Shown here: positions 1-12,190 of the stretch, in pieces | How the letters are laid out: each line of letters starts with the position of its first letter | Position numbering within the stretch: the first letter of the stretch is position 1 | NCBI GenBank assembly: GCA_026724425.1 | Contig: JAIUCV010000001.1 | Span: forward strand, 1,684,001-1,748,000 | Length of the DNA stretch: 64,000 bases | Origin: Erythrophleum ivorense | Lineage: Eukaryota; Streptophyta; Magnoliopsida; Fabales; Fabaceae | Direction: 5' to 3' | The notes under the pieces: generated by a model | The model's input: only the letters and a program-made list of their open reading frames with translations | What the model was told of the DNA's origin: nothing | The model's database searches: none | Made by a program: the position numbers and the translations under genes

Positions 1-179
1 TATTCAGGGATTTTCCATTCATCCTTCCCTCTATTGCATTTAACTTCCCCTTGATTACATTCATCATTCCCCTTACTGCAATCCTTCTCTCAAAAATGGA
101 CGGAAAAACGAGAGAAAGAACTGGAGAAAAGGTAATAATCAACTCTTTCACACCATTATTTTTCCTGAAGCGGTGACCA

Positions 180-430
180 TGATTCTAGAAAGTATTCTTC
201 AGTTTCTCATGAAGTGACACCCATGGTAAGGGTAGTTTTACTGATAGGTAGCAATATGTAAACCCATTTTTAGTTGTAGAACATGCAATGAACACACGTC
301 AATCCTCTTGGATCTAATCATTTACCAAGATTTCTAGTGTGATTTTAGACAATGCAAGCACAACCAAACACTTTACATAGGATGAAATAGGAATAGCTAC
401 TTTGAGGAACTTCCAAAGGCATTTTGAAGT
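180..430 (-). mobile_element. Ty1/Copia integrase C-terminal relic
   Basis: Reading the minus strand from about 412 downward gives KVFGCACIV, then after a stop NHTRNLGK, LDPRG, a WVYILLP segment and, after a frameshift, a TMGVTS segment. This is the conserved block at the end of plant Copia integrase (usually KVFGC...RGKLDPRA...GYKCY...DVTF). Several stops and at least one indel show that it is dead. It lies downstream of the last visible TASH3-like exon, so it is probably inside the next intron. The flanking 431-1026 holds nothing else I recognise. Confidence 0.65.
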
Positions 431-1026
431 CGTGTTTGCAAAGTGGCGTCATTTGATGAGGTAACCAGCTATAAGAACTAAGCATTGCATTAGCCAACTA
501 AGCTTTAGGAGCCTTTATAGTGAACATTAGTGCTCTAGCGACCTTCCACAGGTGACAACTCTACTGCTCAGTAACCATATTTGGAACATGAGTATAAATT
601 CAAAGAAAATCCAGCAAGGAAACAACGAAAAATCCTGATGCCTCTCAAGCCTAAGCCTCCACCAAGATTTCCCAAAATCTGCCTGCCCCAGCTTCCCTCA
701 CAGCCTCCTAATTTTCCCCCATCCTAACTAACCACTAGAACTCCTCCTTATCCACCACCAGGTGTCTTGCCTCACAACCTGCTTCCCTCAAACTATTATC
801 ATGCTGCATATGCAGCTCACTTTCCTCAATGAAACTGTTCTTCTTACATATATATACACTTTCCTAAACAGTCTATCACATAGTTATCATCTTTTCATTC
901 GTCACAGAGACATTGGACATTTTCACATTACACTAACTGCATCCCGAGTCAATTGATACTTACGGCAATACATACAACAAGTAACAAATTTAAGCACAAA
1001 AGATAGTAGCAAAACAATGAGTTTAC

Positions 1027-4000
1027 CTCTTTATCACCACCTTTAGCCCCAAGTATGCCTTTTTTCCGCTTTTGTGGAGCATCACCCACCTGAAACATTA
1101 TAATAAGTAAAGAAAGCTCAAGCAACATGAATTCACAAATCTTAGGATTATACAAGAAAACAAAATGACATGTTAACCACTGCACCTTCTGACATGGTGA
1201 AATTTTAGAAATCCAATCATTTTCTTCATTCCAATTCTAACTTCTAAGTACCAACCACACGAAGTAGAGACAGTTGCCAAACAACTTATGTATGCTAAAC
1301 AAAAAAGACACTAGGTGCACCATTTACAGGTCTTCAACCACCTTTCTATTGCAAGGTTTTGTAAAAAAGTGCATAGCTTAAGGGTTAGGATAGTTAGCTG
1401 AAATTGTGGATGGTCTTCCTTTCCTAACATTGTTCTACTGGGAAAGTTCAGCTCTATGGAAAGGTTGCTACTATTTTTTTCCTTTGAAAAAATAAAGATA
1501 TAAAGAAAGGTGCCCTTCAACAAGATTTTGACAAAAAGAAGGAATGTGTAAATCTGGGAGGATTGACAGTGTATAAATGCCCCCCTAAAGCTGTTCCCTT
1601 TCTTTCATTTTTGAACATATAAAGATTAAAAAAGACACCACTTCCATTCATGTGAAAAGTTTGGTGTCATCAATGACTTTCTATTTATGATAGAAGACTT
1701 TATTAAGAAGAGAGAGATCCAAAGCAAGAAGATCAGGAATCATCCTAAAACTTGGTAAATACATCCAAAAAAGAATTGCAGCTCAAATGGGCTCTCCAGC
1801 ATGGCAGAAACTTTGCATTGTCATTAAGAACTCTCATTTCAGAAAGCCATGCGCCAAACCCCACAGCAAGGCAAGAAAAACAATCCTATTCCATATAAGA
1901 TATAGATGAAAATCTCCAGATACAAATTCTGACATTTACTTTTACATTGTTCAGAGGCTACTTTCTTATGAAATCATTTGTCTAAAGTTCTTGTTTGTGA
2001 TGACCAGGGTGTCATTTCACCTCGGACCAGGCAATCCAAAGGCTAAATGATGCAGAACAATAAACGAAAAAGGGAGGAAAGGAAGGAGAAAGAGGGAGAT
2101 ACAGAGAAAAAGAGAGGAATGAAGGAAAAGAGGAGGGAAAAACTGATAAGATAAACTGACAATTAATTCAAATGGTCTGAAAACTCACAACTACTGCAGA
2201 GCTATTTACAGGAAGTCCAAAAAAAGGAAAATAAATAAACGAATAAAATTCAGAAAATACATAAAACTAAAATATCTCTAGAGTTTCTTATGCCTAGAAT
2301 AGGTTTTCCATAATTTTCCATCACTTTGGCATGAGATCATTTATTTTCTTTATAGAAAAAGTAAGTTTTTTAAAGATAAGAGAGAATATCAAAAACAGAG
2401 GACAAGAGATCCTCCTCAATCAAAAGAAAGAAAACAAAAGGAAGAAGCCAAGGCACATTAAATCAAAAGAGCTTCCCAATCCCTTTGCAAATCACTTTGT
2501 TAAGGGAAACCCCCCTAACAAAACCAATCACTGAAACCCACAAGGAGGCCATAACAGTAATCCTTTCCCAAAGGAGATGAGGAAGAAGAAAGTTCCAATT
2601 AAAAACTCGCACATTCCGTTCTGACCAAATACACCACATTCCTGCAAAAACAGCACACTACCATAACACTTTGTGCTCCATTCTCTGTCCAAAACCAGTA
2701 AACTCAGTGGCTAAGAACACCTGTAAATCAGCTGGACAGAACCAGCCCTCATTAAAAATAAACAACCTGTTCCAAACCTGCCAAGCCACTTCACATTGTA
2801 GAAAAAGATGATTATTTGTCTCTGAACTTCTAAAACACATCACAGAAATATCCAGAGAGATAGCTGGAATGGACCTACACGTCTGTAACAGATCATTTCT
2901 ATTAATTATATTAAATGCCATGGTCCAAACAAAAACCTTCACCTTAGAAGGAGCCTTGGATTTTTAAAAAGAATTGGTCAAAGGAGGACAACGTGCATTT
3001 GGACTCCAAATCAAAAAATTAGAGAAAGAACAAGTATACAAACCCGAAGAATCCAAACTCCAAATCCTTTAATTGAGCAAAGAAGAAACCCAGAACAGGG
3101 CAAGGAATTCCCACAAAGTGAGATCATCAGGAACTCTATCATTATGATTTCTAGAAAAGTGGAAATTCCAAGCAGAATCATTACTTGTTCAATTAAAAAA
3201 TCAGAGATTAGAGCATTATGCAAAGTAGATACAAGGAAAAAGATCTGAAAAAGAAGAGTTTCCAATCCAATAGTCCTCCCAAAACCAAAAATGAGCACCA
3301 ACTCAGAACATCAACAACAAGGGTAAATAAAATAGGAGAAAGAGGATCTCCTTACCTTGTATTACCTGCCGTTTAAACCAAGACTAAGGCTCACCATAAA
3401 CAACAACAAAGAAAACAACAGAAGAAAGGAAACCTTGAATCCAGCTTCTCCAACGATTTCTGAACCCCTTTTGGCAAAGAACTTTATTCAAGAAACCTCA
3501 ATTAACCCAATCGAAAGCTTTCTCAAAATTTAACTTAAAAACCAATCCCTTCTACTTTCTCCTTCTAATTTCTTTAACTACATCATTTTCTACCAACACA
3601 GCATTTAAAATCTACCTTCTTGCCACAAAAGGACTTTGGTCCTCAAAAATGGTACCCCCAAGAACCTCTCCCAATCTCAAAGAAAGTACTCTTGTGATAA
3701 TCTTATAAACACTTGAAACCAATCTAATTGGTCCAAAATCTCATGCCTTAATAGATAAATCCTTTTTAGGTACCAGAGTGATAAAAGTAAAGTTCATGCT
3801 GATAGTAATTTTTCCATTGAGAAAAAACTCATCAAACACCTTCAATAAATCATCCTTCAAAAGAGTCCAACATGTTTGGAAAAAAGCCATATTGAAAACA
3901 TCCAAGCCAAGATCCTTTTCCTTATCCATTTTCCAAATCACACTTTGAAACTCCTCCTCCTCTTCTTCAAAAGGTCTTTCTAACCCAAAAACTTTAGAAC

Positions 4001-7000
4001 CATCAATAGGATTCCAATCTAAAGCCTCAAGAATATGCCTCTCTGAGACATCCTCAATATAAAGCTCTTTATAAAACCTAGTTACTTGTTACTTCCTTCG
4101 AAGTTGAAGCAATATCCCTAACAATTCTTCCTCTATCTATCTCCAACTCCTTAAACTAAACTCCCCCCCCCCAAAAAAAAAGAATGGAATGAAGCATTGT
4201 TATGTAATTCAGAAAACACTTCTTATGAATAGAGTGCTGATATTGGCCACAACCAAGAGACTCCGCATACATTTTTAAATAAAAAGCAATGAGCATATTT
4301 TGTAAGATTCAATCAAATGAAAACATTTCCTGTAGAGAAGAATTTTAAGCCAATTTTAGTTTAGGGTTTTGTGAGAGACAGCAATTACACAAGCCATTGG
4401 GTGTTTAAGGATAATATTGAAAAAAATAATAATGAGTAAATTAAATAGACCTCCCTTGAGCTCTACTGAAATTACACAGACCTCTCCTCCATTTTCAAAG
4501 CATATACAAATCTCTCTTGAGACTTTATGGCATCGATTGATCCATATAGCCGACTCCACTTTGTAGAAAAAGGCTTTGTTGTTGTTGTATACAAATCTCT
4601 CGAGTTTTGCTTAAAAATTTTACAAACCTCCCCTCTATTTTCAAAATATACACAAACTTCCCCTAAAATAAAAAGTAAATTACAGACTTCTGTGAGTTTT
4701 ACTAAAATTACATAGGTCGTCTTTATATTTTTAAAATATATACAAACCTCTCTGAAAATAGAAGAGAAGTCTGTATAATTTCAAAAAAAATAAAAGAGAG
4801 GTCTACATACTTTCAGAAAAATTCAAGGAATGTTTGTGGAATTTATCCTCTATTTTTAAGGGAGGTTTATGTATATTTTGAAAATAGAAGGAAGGTCTAT
4901 ATAATTTCAATAAAATTCAGGGGAGGTATGTATAATTTACTCAAAAATAATTTATAAACCACTCCATTGTATTCATTTTTATTGTAACTTCCAATCGATG
5001 GTAAAAGGATTCCTTCTCTTCCTTTATTAAAATCTCAAACAATGAAATGGCACATGATTTTCATTCCATTCTAAGCCATTCCATTCCATTCCATTCCCTC
5101 CTAAACTCCCAAGCACAGCCTTGGGTTTCCTCTCTTTCCCTCTCTTGCTTTACAGTAATTATTTGTTCATTTTCAAAAAATCAGGTACATAATTTCCAAA
5201 ATAAATTTACTTTTTTTTTTGCTGATAAACAAAGAAATATCATTAGAAAGAAAGGAAAATTACAAACTATGTAGGAGGATAAGTTAATTTTTGAGAAACA
5301 GAAACAACCAAAAAAATTCAAAGTTAAGGGGGTTATTTGCATTTTTTTCTAAGAATAAAAATGATATAAATTGCAGCAAGATAAAAATTAATGCCCAACT
5401 TAGTTGTGCACATATATCAAACTTCAAGCTTCCACACATTACCATATCAAATTAACACATTAAGGGGACTAATGATTACAATCAATAAAATTATACACAT
5501 AATGAAATCAATAGCTAGAAAATTTCTTGAATTTCTCATGCAGAATATAACTTGTAATCACAAGCTACTGTAACTGACCTTTTCTTCTCTAGTCAAACAT
5601 TTGAAACTTTCCAAATAGTTGACACAATTTAAAGCCAACATACTCCAAGGGAGCACACCAAAGTCAAAGAAAATTATTCAATGACAAAATGTGTATATAT
5701 ATATATTGATGAACCGAAGTTGAGGAATTTGCAGAAAACAAAAATCCTAGAAGACATCCCAAAAAAAAATCAAAAGATTAATTAAAAATGAGTGAGGCAA
5801 GCCAGCCCTAGAAGACTTTAAAGAAACAAGGGGGAAAAAGTCACAGTTCCCGGTAAACTGCAAAATAGTCTCTTATAGTAATAAAGAGCAAGGACTAACA
5901 ACATAAACACACCCTCCAAAATATTCTCTTAAACCACCAAGTTAGTAGACATATTCGTATAGCCAACGAAGATAACAGGGTAGCACAAACCTTCTCTAGT
6001 ATACCAAATACAATTTCATACAGTCTGGACAAAACTTCAGAATTGGCTGAAGGAGCATATGTAAGTGCCTTCAAAGCTTGCAGTCTTCGTGCATGAACTA
6101 CAAAGCAACAAGATGAATAAGAATCAAGACATTATCCAACATGGAAAAGAAGACATATTTTAACTTCAAAAAGTCAGGCAATCTTGGAATTATGGAAATT
6201 TTAACGTTTTGAATAGGCCTAATTCAACTGGACATAAATTCCATCTGCATAAATCTGATAATCTGTTATGGTGAGTTATGTTACCCTCTGAAGGTCATGT
6301 ACTCTATTATTGCATTTAAAAAAAAAATATTATCACTATAACCATAAGGACATATACAATGATAATCCAAATTGAAAATACCAATTGCATTAATAACTAC
6401 TAAGGCCTCTCAAAAAAATATTCAAGTCAATTCATAGCAACACAAGAAATATTCTACACAAAGCCAACTATATTAACCAACAATTGTCATCCTGCACTAG
6501 TTATTCAACCATAAAAAAATTGCTGAATTCGAATTAAACATCTTAATCGAATTGACATAACAGAAAAATTATATCTAGACTAATTTATTTTCTTCTGTTC
6601 TAAAGTTCTAAGTACAGTAGATAGTTTATTTCAAGGCAAATATGCCAAAGTTCACAGACGGTAAAGGAAAAGCTAAGCCCTATAGTTAGAATACAAAAGG
6701 ATACCTCTATCTGCCATTTTAACAACTTTAACCATTGTCACTCCTGTCCTATTATTAGCAGGAGGCATAATCTCACTCCCAAGCAAGAATTTTATTCTGT
6801 TCATCCTCAATATTCTGGCCTTCCATTCATAATAAAATATTTCATTTCTCCAAACATTCCTTAGCCCTAATGTCTCAATCTCACTTCAAGCTCTAAATGT
6901 CAATAACCAAAATCTTCAAAACTCTAAATATGCACTGCGTCACAGAGCATCAAGTTCAGATTAACAGTCCATAGGCAGCAGTTGCTCATTCTCAGATCAA

Positions 7001-8388
7001 TTTCAAGGTAATACCTACAAGTGAATGCACGAATACAGACATGCAACCTTATGCCACAGATGTTTAAAAAACAATCTCAAGCCAAACGAGAAAAAAAAAA
7101 CACTCACATTCAACATCAGCATTTTTGGCTTCTGCTGTAAGCTGTTCTACTATTCGTGGCACAACATCAGCTCGAGTAACCCCTCCAACAGAATCAATGT
7201 CAGCCAAGGCATCCCAGTTTGGAGTGGGTATCCCACCCCCTGTACTCAAACCTTGGGCACCAGTGTCAGACAAAATTCTGGCCAGGTAGTAATAGACGTA
7301 CCGTAGGACACTTCTATCTTCACATTGCTGATTAAGCTGCAGAACAAAGATACAGATATATGATTTGACTAAAACCAAGGGTAGATAAATTATTTAAGAA
7401 TAATTTCGTTAGTGACACACAAGGAATGGCATTTTGGGGGGAAAATCAATCAAATGGAACTGAAAACATACCATGAGAAGTGAAGGAGCCAATGACGGGT
7501 CCACAGAGTTATACACAGCAAGTTTTGGAAATACATGGCGTACTAATTGCCGCTGAGAATTTTTCTACGATTGAATGATCATCAAAATCAAACTATATCA
7601 TTAGAGTATCCAGTCAAAAGACAAAGCATAATCTTGTAAGTTCACGAGTGCCAATGCTTACTTGATCAGATGTGGCAGCTAGTTCATGAATACTTCTTGC
7701 AAGTTGGGAATAAGAAACTGGCTGCAAATACAAGGGCACCCCACATCAGCCACACAGGATTGTACATTATCATTTCTCCCGTTGTGCAAACAAAAGTTTC
7801 AATCGTATTTTTATCATGTAGTACCAATTTTCCCGGAGAAAATAGTAGCACAGCTTTTTAAGTGCGATGAGCACAAGTGACGCTGTTAAACTTAAAATCA
7901 ACTATCATACTACTCTGATCATCTCCGATCTCTAGTAAATCATTAAGCAAAACAACCTATTGATCAAATAAACTGAACCAGGGCTTGTTGAAGAGGAAGA
8001 GAGAGATATAATTGCCAACCTTTTTCTTCTGCTTTTGTGGCATTATATTAGTCCTAACCGGGCCTAAAGCAGCTTTAGCAACAGTTAGGGTGTCGGTCTG
8101 GATCTGCATAAACGTGGCTCTCTTCGACTTCTTGTCCCCAGCCGGCTTGCCCAGCGCTGTAGGCTGAGCTGCAGGAGCCGCCGTCGCTGAAGATGCTGCC
8201 GCATTCGAAGCTGAAGCCGTGGACGACGCCGTTGTTGGGTCCGCCGTGATTAGATCCATAAGCGTCGTTCCTGATGAGTCCTGTCGAAATCCAAAAGAAG
8301 AACATGTTCAAGTTTCAAGGGAAATCCCGAGGAACTGCAATGTTATATAGAAAAAACAAAAAAGGAAGTTAAGAGGAATTACCGCCAT
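1027..8388 (-). CDS. TASH3: TASH3-like TPLATE complex subunit, N-terminal 273 residues (partial gene)
   Basis: Spliced gene; the remaining exons lie beyond the left edge. Coding exons, in order: 8383-8388, 8020-8280, 7662-7721, 7472-7564, 7108-7336, 5991-6097, 1027-1089. All junctions obey GT-AG and the frame is kept throughout. Exon 1 codes only Met-Ala; exon 2 continues DSSGTTLMDLITADP in frame, so the internal Met at 8259 is probably not the start. After an Ala/Ser/Thr-rich leader come PVSYSQLARSIHELAATSDQ, then NQQCEDRSVLRYVYYYLARI and the GGGIPTPNWDALADID segment, then a basic QKRKKG stretch. From memory of the family this is Arabidopsis At2g07360 (TASH3), about 1,200 residues: an armadillo-type adaptin-like trunk with a C-terminal SH3 domain, working in clathrin-mediated endocytosis at the plasma membrane. 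The SH3 part is not in this window, so the name rests on the N-terminal match. No stop or frameshift is seen. Confidence 0.78.
2525..4140 (-). mobile_element. L1-type LINE, ORF2 relic (RT and zf-RVT parts)
   Basis: Minus-strand translation shows, from 3941 to 3741, the start of a LINE reverse transcriptase (DVFNMAFFQTCW ... FITLVPKKDLS), followed by FGPIRLVSSVYKII and a RLGEVL segment. Upstream (about 3960-4080) is the typical acidic linker before the RT. Between 2942 and 2580 lies the C-terminal zinc-binding RT-associated domain (NHLFLQCEVAWQVWNRLF) and the usual LINE tail (IWSERNVRVFNW). Many stops and deletions separate the pieces and the YXDD region is missing or unrecognisable. The element lies in the same orientation as the host gene, inside its largest intron. 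No target duplication was identified. Confidence 0.75.
4434..4942. mobile_element. Palindromic (foldback) MITE-like element with internal repeats
   Basis: The left end reads GAGTAAATTAAATAGACCTC and the right end is nearly its reverse complement, finishing ...TATAATTTACTC. The arms pair over at least 80 bases. Inside, a motif of about 35 bases (ACCTCCCCT...ATTTTCAAAATATACA) recurs several times on both strands. Flanks aataataat and aaaaataat could be a 9-base target duplication, as in Mutator-type elements; this is uncertain. It carries an RTE insertion (4516-4587). Confidence 0.65.
4516..4587 (+). mobile_element. 72-bp 5'-truncated RTE LINE tail with 13-bp target duplication
   Basis: The segment ends ...GATCCATATAGCCGACTCCA then GGCTTTGTTGTTGTTG, the 3' terminus characteristic of plant RTE-type LINEs. 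It is flanked by perfect 13-base direct repeats TATACAAATCTCT at 4503-4515 and 4588-4600. It sits inside the palindromic element, so it is the younger insertion. Confidence 0.8.
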
Positions 8389-8640
8389 TGGAACTGTTTC
8401 TTGTCTTCAGATCAAATTACCAGAGAGAATTTCCACTTGCCGTCCCATATACCTGTTAGTTGTTTTTTCGTCCCGGAGGCCAGCGGAAGTGCCCAAAATC
8501 ACCCACCGTCACTTTTTCTTTTTCTGCTGAATCAAATAATTTTCCTCGTACTTTAATAAGTATTTGTATTTATTAAAATTTGTGCTTATTTCTTTGTATC
8601 TTTGTTTTACTATATTTTTGAAAGGATAACTTTAAAAGAA
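8389..8640 (-). promoter_or_regulatory. 5' UTR and proximal promoter region of the TASH3-like gene
   Basis: This is the sequence immediately upstream of the Met-Ala exon. It contains a locally GC-richer stretch (about 8460-8510) in an AT-rich setting. No convincing TATA box was found, and the transcription start cannot be placed from sequence. Confidence 0.35.
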
Positions 8641-9135
8641 GTGTTTGAATCAATGGAGGAAAAGGGAGGGAAAGAATTTTAATAGAGGAAAAGGGAGGAG
8701 AGGGAAGAGGAAAAGGGAGGGATTTTAATGATATATTATTTGGTTGATTTGAAGGGGAGGGAAAGAGAGGAGTTTTAATAATACGTTGTTTGGTTGAGGG
8801 GGGAGAAAAAGGGAAAAAAGGGATTAATAGGTAATTATATTTTTAATTAATTTTTTTTATTTTTAAGATATTTTTATAAAAAAAATTTTATTTTTTATTA
8901 TAAAAAATAATTTTTTTATTTTTATTCAAAAATATTTTTTATTTTTATAAAAAAATATTTTAAATCCTATTTAAAAAATAAAATTTATATTATATTTAAA
9001 ATAAAAATAAAATAGGAACAATTTGGTCAAACACACCCAAAAAATTATTCTCCTCTCCAAAACCTCCCAATTTTTCCATATCAAATAAGGGGAAAGGGTT
9101 CTCCTCCGCTCCTCCCCAAACCCCTCCAACCAAAT
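8641..9135. mobile_element. MITE-like element with purine-rich arms and AT-rich core
   Basis: The left side is rich in GGAGGGAAA-type purine runs and contains TTTGGTTGA; the right side is the pyrimidine-rich counterpart ending CCCCTCCAACCAAAT. The 250-base centre is almost pure A/T. A related element occurs at 58904-59391. The exact ends and target duplication are not clear. Confidence 0.45.
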
Positions 9136-10944
9136 ATTAGGTAAAAAAGTAAAAAACTCACTTAGTTTTTTTTTTTTAGAAAAGAAAATTTTGAGAGTTG
9201 AGAAAAGAGAAAATGTAATTGTATAAAAAAAATTTCAAAATAAATATTTATATCAAATAGATTTGACCATAATTCTTGAAAAAGATGCAATTGCTTGAAT
9301 CCATTTTGAATTTTTAGGCTAAATTAGATTTTTTTTTTTTTTGGCTGCATAACTTGCAACGTGAGAATTATACGCACAAAATAAAATAAAAAGAGACAAT
9401 TCCTAATTGAAGGTATAGGATTGCTATTTATCAAAGAAACCGAACGCCTTTTGGGCCATATTTTGTTGCCATAGCTTGAATTTTAAGTGCTAGAAATTGA
9501 ATTTTCATTTGTCTTATAAGTCATTTAAAGGCTATTTAATGAAGGAATTTTTTAAAATTTTCAAAAAAATTATTTAAAAATTGCGTCATTTAGTATATAA
9601 TTTTTAATTAAATTTCATAAAAATTCTAGTTCTAGTATATCCACAAAATTTAGGTAACTTAATTCCAAAAGTATAACGATGGGATTTGAGTTTTTTCATT
9701 CATCTTTCTTATTCTTCTTTTCTGGATAGACGAAGTTACCCCAATTCTCTGTTTCAGCTTACTTTCCTATGATTCAGATCTTTATCATCAGCATAGCTTC
9801 AGCTATTCACTATCAGCATTGCTTCCTCACTTCTCTCCTTTCAACAGCAACCATCATTTCTCTAACCTATTACTTCATGGGAAGAACATCTACAGATATC
9901 TTGGACGCTAACATTGCAAATAAATCAACTTTATTATGTTAAAAGAGAATCATACCTTATTAAGACAAGTCAACTCTTTGGATTAAGAGAGAACCTTAAA
10001 CAGCTATGAGCATTAAAAAGGGACATCAAGAGAAGGCTAATAGTTGATCTGAAGCAGCCTGTACTGCTCACACGTTAAAAACAAATGGAAGCCACGAAAG
10101 AAACAAAGGAAAGGTAGAAGCAATAGCAAAGATAAGGTTAAAAGGGAGTGGAAATTCGAAAATGGATTAACAACTACAACAGTCAACATTGTCTAAAGAA
10201 GGACAATAAACATGCTGAAGCACGAAATCTGATCATGGCTTTATCATACGGAGAATTTCTAGCTCCACAAGTCATCAAGGAGGCAAAATGAAGATCGCTA
10301 TGAATGGCATGGCTCCATATCCACACAAAGAGAACCTTTTGCACAAGAGAAACACAAGAGGCAAGGGAACAATTTGAAAGTTTCAGTTCAAGATACATGA
10401 TTTTGCACATACAGCAAAATAAATGCAGTGACAGCTAGTCAAGGATCCCCAACGATAATGACCACTTCCAAACGATATATAAAGGCATCTGGTCCGTATG
10501 AACGTCCACCCAAGGGATAGGATGGAATATTCCTTTAGCTTGAACCGTTGGAACCCTAAAATTGTTAGCCACATCAACAGTTATCATTTGTTGGCAACAT
10601 TCAGTTTGTTGCCAATATTGTGAAGGCAATGACTAACATATTTTAGTTACTTGAGAGTGTCTAAGTGTGTTTAATCGTAAACTTTTTCTTGATCAAAGGA
10701 TATTGTTTCTTGTAAATAGTACATTCTCTTGACTTTCTAAGGCAATAAAAAATATATATAATGAATAGTTGCTAGTGAAAGAGTAATAGTCATCATTATA
10801 AGCATTTTTTTAGCGTACGAAAATCTCAAATATTAGTGGTGAGTATGAATAAACCAAGCATTGTAAACCACTACCTGTGATCGGCTGAAAACAAACATTT
10901 GCATTGCAAATAGCCTTTGAAAACCAATGATACAAGGGAGAGGT
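9136..10944. other. Gene-poor spacer, nothing recognised
   Basis: AT-rich on the left and of more balanced composition from 9,700 to 10,900. The longest open frames (about 60-75 codons) show no family resemblance or codon periodicity that I can defend. It could include an unrecognised non-coding RNA or an older part of the neighbouring gypsy element. Confidence 0.4.
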
Positions 10945-11099
10945 TGTAACAAAAGTTAGTTAGTTAGTTGGGAAGGAGTTAGTTAAGAATAACTGACTCA
11001 GTTGTAATTCCCTACAGCTTATAAATAGGGAGTACCTTGTAATGAGTGATTGTTGAATAAACTGACATTTCGTTAGTCCTTTTCTGTTATCTGGTATCA
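10945..11099 (+). repeat. LTR-like leader of a Ty3/gypsy element
   Basis: Runs from TGTAACAAAAGTTAG to ...GTTATCTGGTATCA, so it has TG...CA ends. It has a TATA-like TTATAAATAGGG near 11019 and a poly-A signal-like GAATAAAC before the end. It lies immediately upstream of a primer-binding site and gag. No second LTR was seen, so the left border is inferred. Confidence 0.45.
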
Positions 11100-11102
11100 T
11101 TC

Positions 11103-11114
11103 TGGTATTAGAGC
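11103..11114 (+). other. Primer-binding site (initiator tRNA-Met type)
   Basis: TGGTATTAGAGC differs by one base from TGGTATCAGAGC, the usual plant retrotransposon site complementary to the initiator tRNA-Met 3' end. It lies four bases after the LTR-like end and about 20 bases before the gag ATG. Confidence 0.6.
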
Positions 11115-11132
11115 TATCTCTCTGGCTTGACT

Positions 11133-12190
11133 ATGGCGCTAGAGACACGATCCGAAGAGCGCTGGCAGGAGTTCGATTAGCGACTAGAGCAAAACCCCAC
11201 TGAAGTAGTAGAGCTACGGCAATTAGTTGCTCGTATCGAAGGATTCATGGCTAATATGGCAGCGCAGATATCTATCTCAGTTGACGATAAATGGTCACGT
11301 AGAGCGACATCAAGTTCGAACGCCAACAGAATGGCTTGCTTACAGTTCCGATTATTCAGTGGGAATCACACTAGTTATTACTCTTTTCCTACAAAGCACT
11401 ATGGGATCGAGTTTCCTAAGTTTGATGGTAATGATTTTCGTAGATGAATATGCTACTGCAAGCAATTGTTTGACATCGATGATACTTTGGCAGACCAGAA
11501 GATTTGTTTGCTCAGTGTGCATTTAAAGGGAAAGCACTGCAGTGGCATTTAAATTTCGTGAAGAAGAGGAAATGGGAAGAAGCAAGCTGGGAGGAGTACT
11601 TCAAGAACACGATGGCAAGATTCAGCGATGTGACCAAGGTGGATGCCATGGTAGAAATCAAGAATCTGAAGCAAGAGGACTCTCTCTGACTACCAGGAGA
11701 AATTTGAGAAGCTACTGACAAAGGTAGATTTACTAGAAGAACTAGTAATAAGCTGCTTCATTATGGGGCTTCGTTCTGACATCGAAATAGCAGTGAGACT
11801 ATTTAAACCCTCCAGCCAATACCATGTACCTAGCCTGACTCCAGAAGACTTCTATTAAAGCCTTACATACGCATGCTCCCATTCCAACTTGAAGATATAC
11901 CTCCAATTACAATATAAATTCCCAATTTCCCACCCAAAGAACCTTTCAAAAACCAAGAACCTTCCAAGAGCCAAAATTCCCAAACCATAAACACATCACA
12001 AAGAGCCCAACTTCTGTTGAAAATCCCACTGCTAGTTCCAACACCAAACGGCTTAAACAGCTTACCAAGAGAGAAATGGATGAAAGATAGAAAAAGTCCT
12101 CTGTTATTGGTGCCCAAGAGCATTATACCATGGACCATAGATGCAGAAATTCTCAAATATTCATGATAATGGTATAAGGAGATGAGGAGG
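11133..12190 (+). pseudogene. Ty3/gypsy gag relic
   Basis: The ATG at 11133 begins MALETRSEERWQEFD and then hits a stop. Broken frames follow with the gypsy gag core: EFPKFDGNDFR, LFDIDDTLADQK, HLKGKALQWHLNF, a WEEYF segment and IKNLKQEDS. Further on there is a degraded CCHC-type region (RLKQLTKREMDER ... near 12050-12150). At least four stops or frameshifts are visible. No protease, RT or integrase follows, so the element was truncated at about 12.2 kb, just before the ATL duplication starts. Confidence 0.7.

Larger units (their letters stand above)
1090..5990 (-). other. 4.9 kb intron of the TASH3-like gene
   Basis: Bounded by donor AAG|GTTTGT at 5990 and acceptor TTTCAG at 1090, joining ...GILEK to VGDAPQKRKK in frame. 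It contains an L1 LINE relic (about 2525-4140) and a palindromic element with an RTE tail (4434-4942). The rest (1090-2524 and 4943-5990) is AT-rich with no gene that I recognise. Confidence 0.75.

Noticed and set aside
7025..7306. Plus-strand open frame of 93 codons opposite a TASH3-like exon
   Set aside because: Antisense shadow of the exon 7108-7336, which has clear splice sites and family resemblance.
8075..8311. Alternative minus-strand frame of 78 codons over the TASH3-like exon 2
   Set aside because: Out of frame with the spliced protein; no resemblance to anything.
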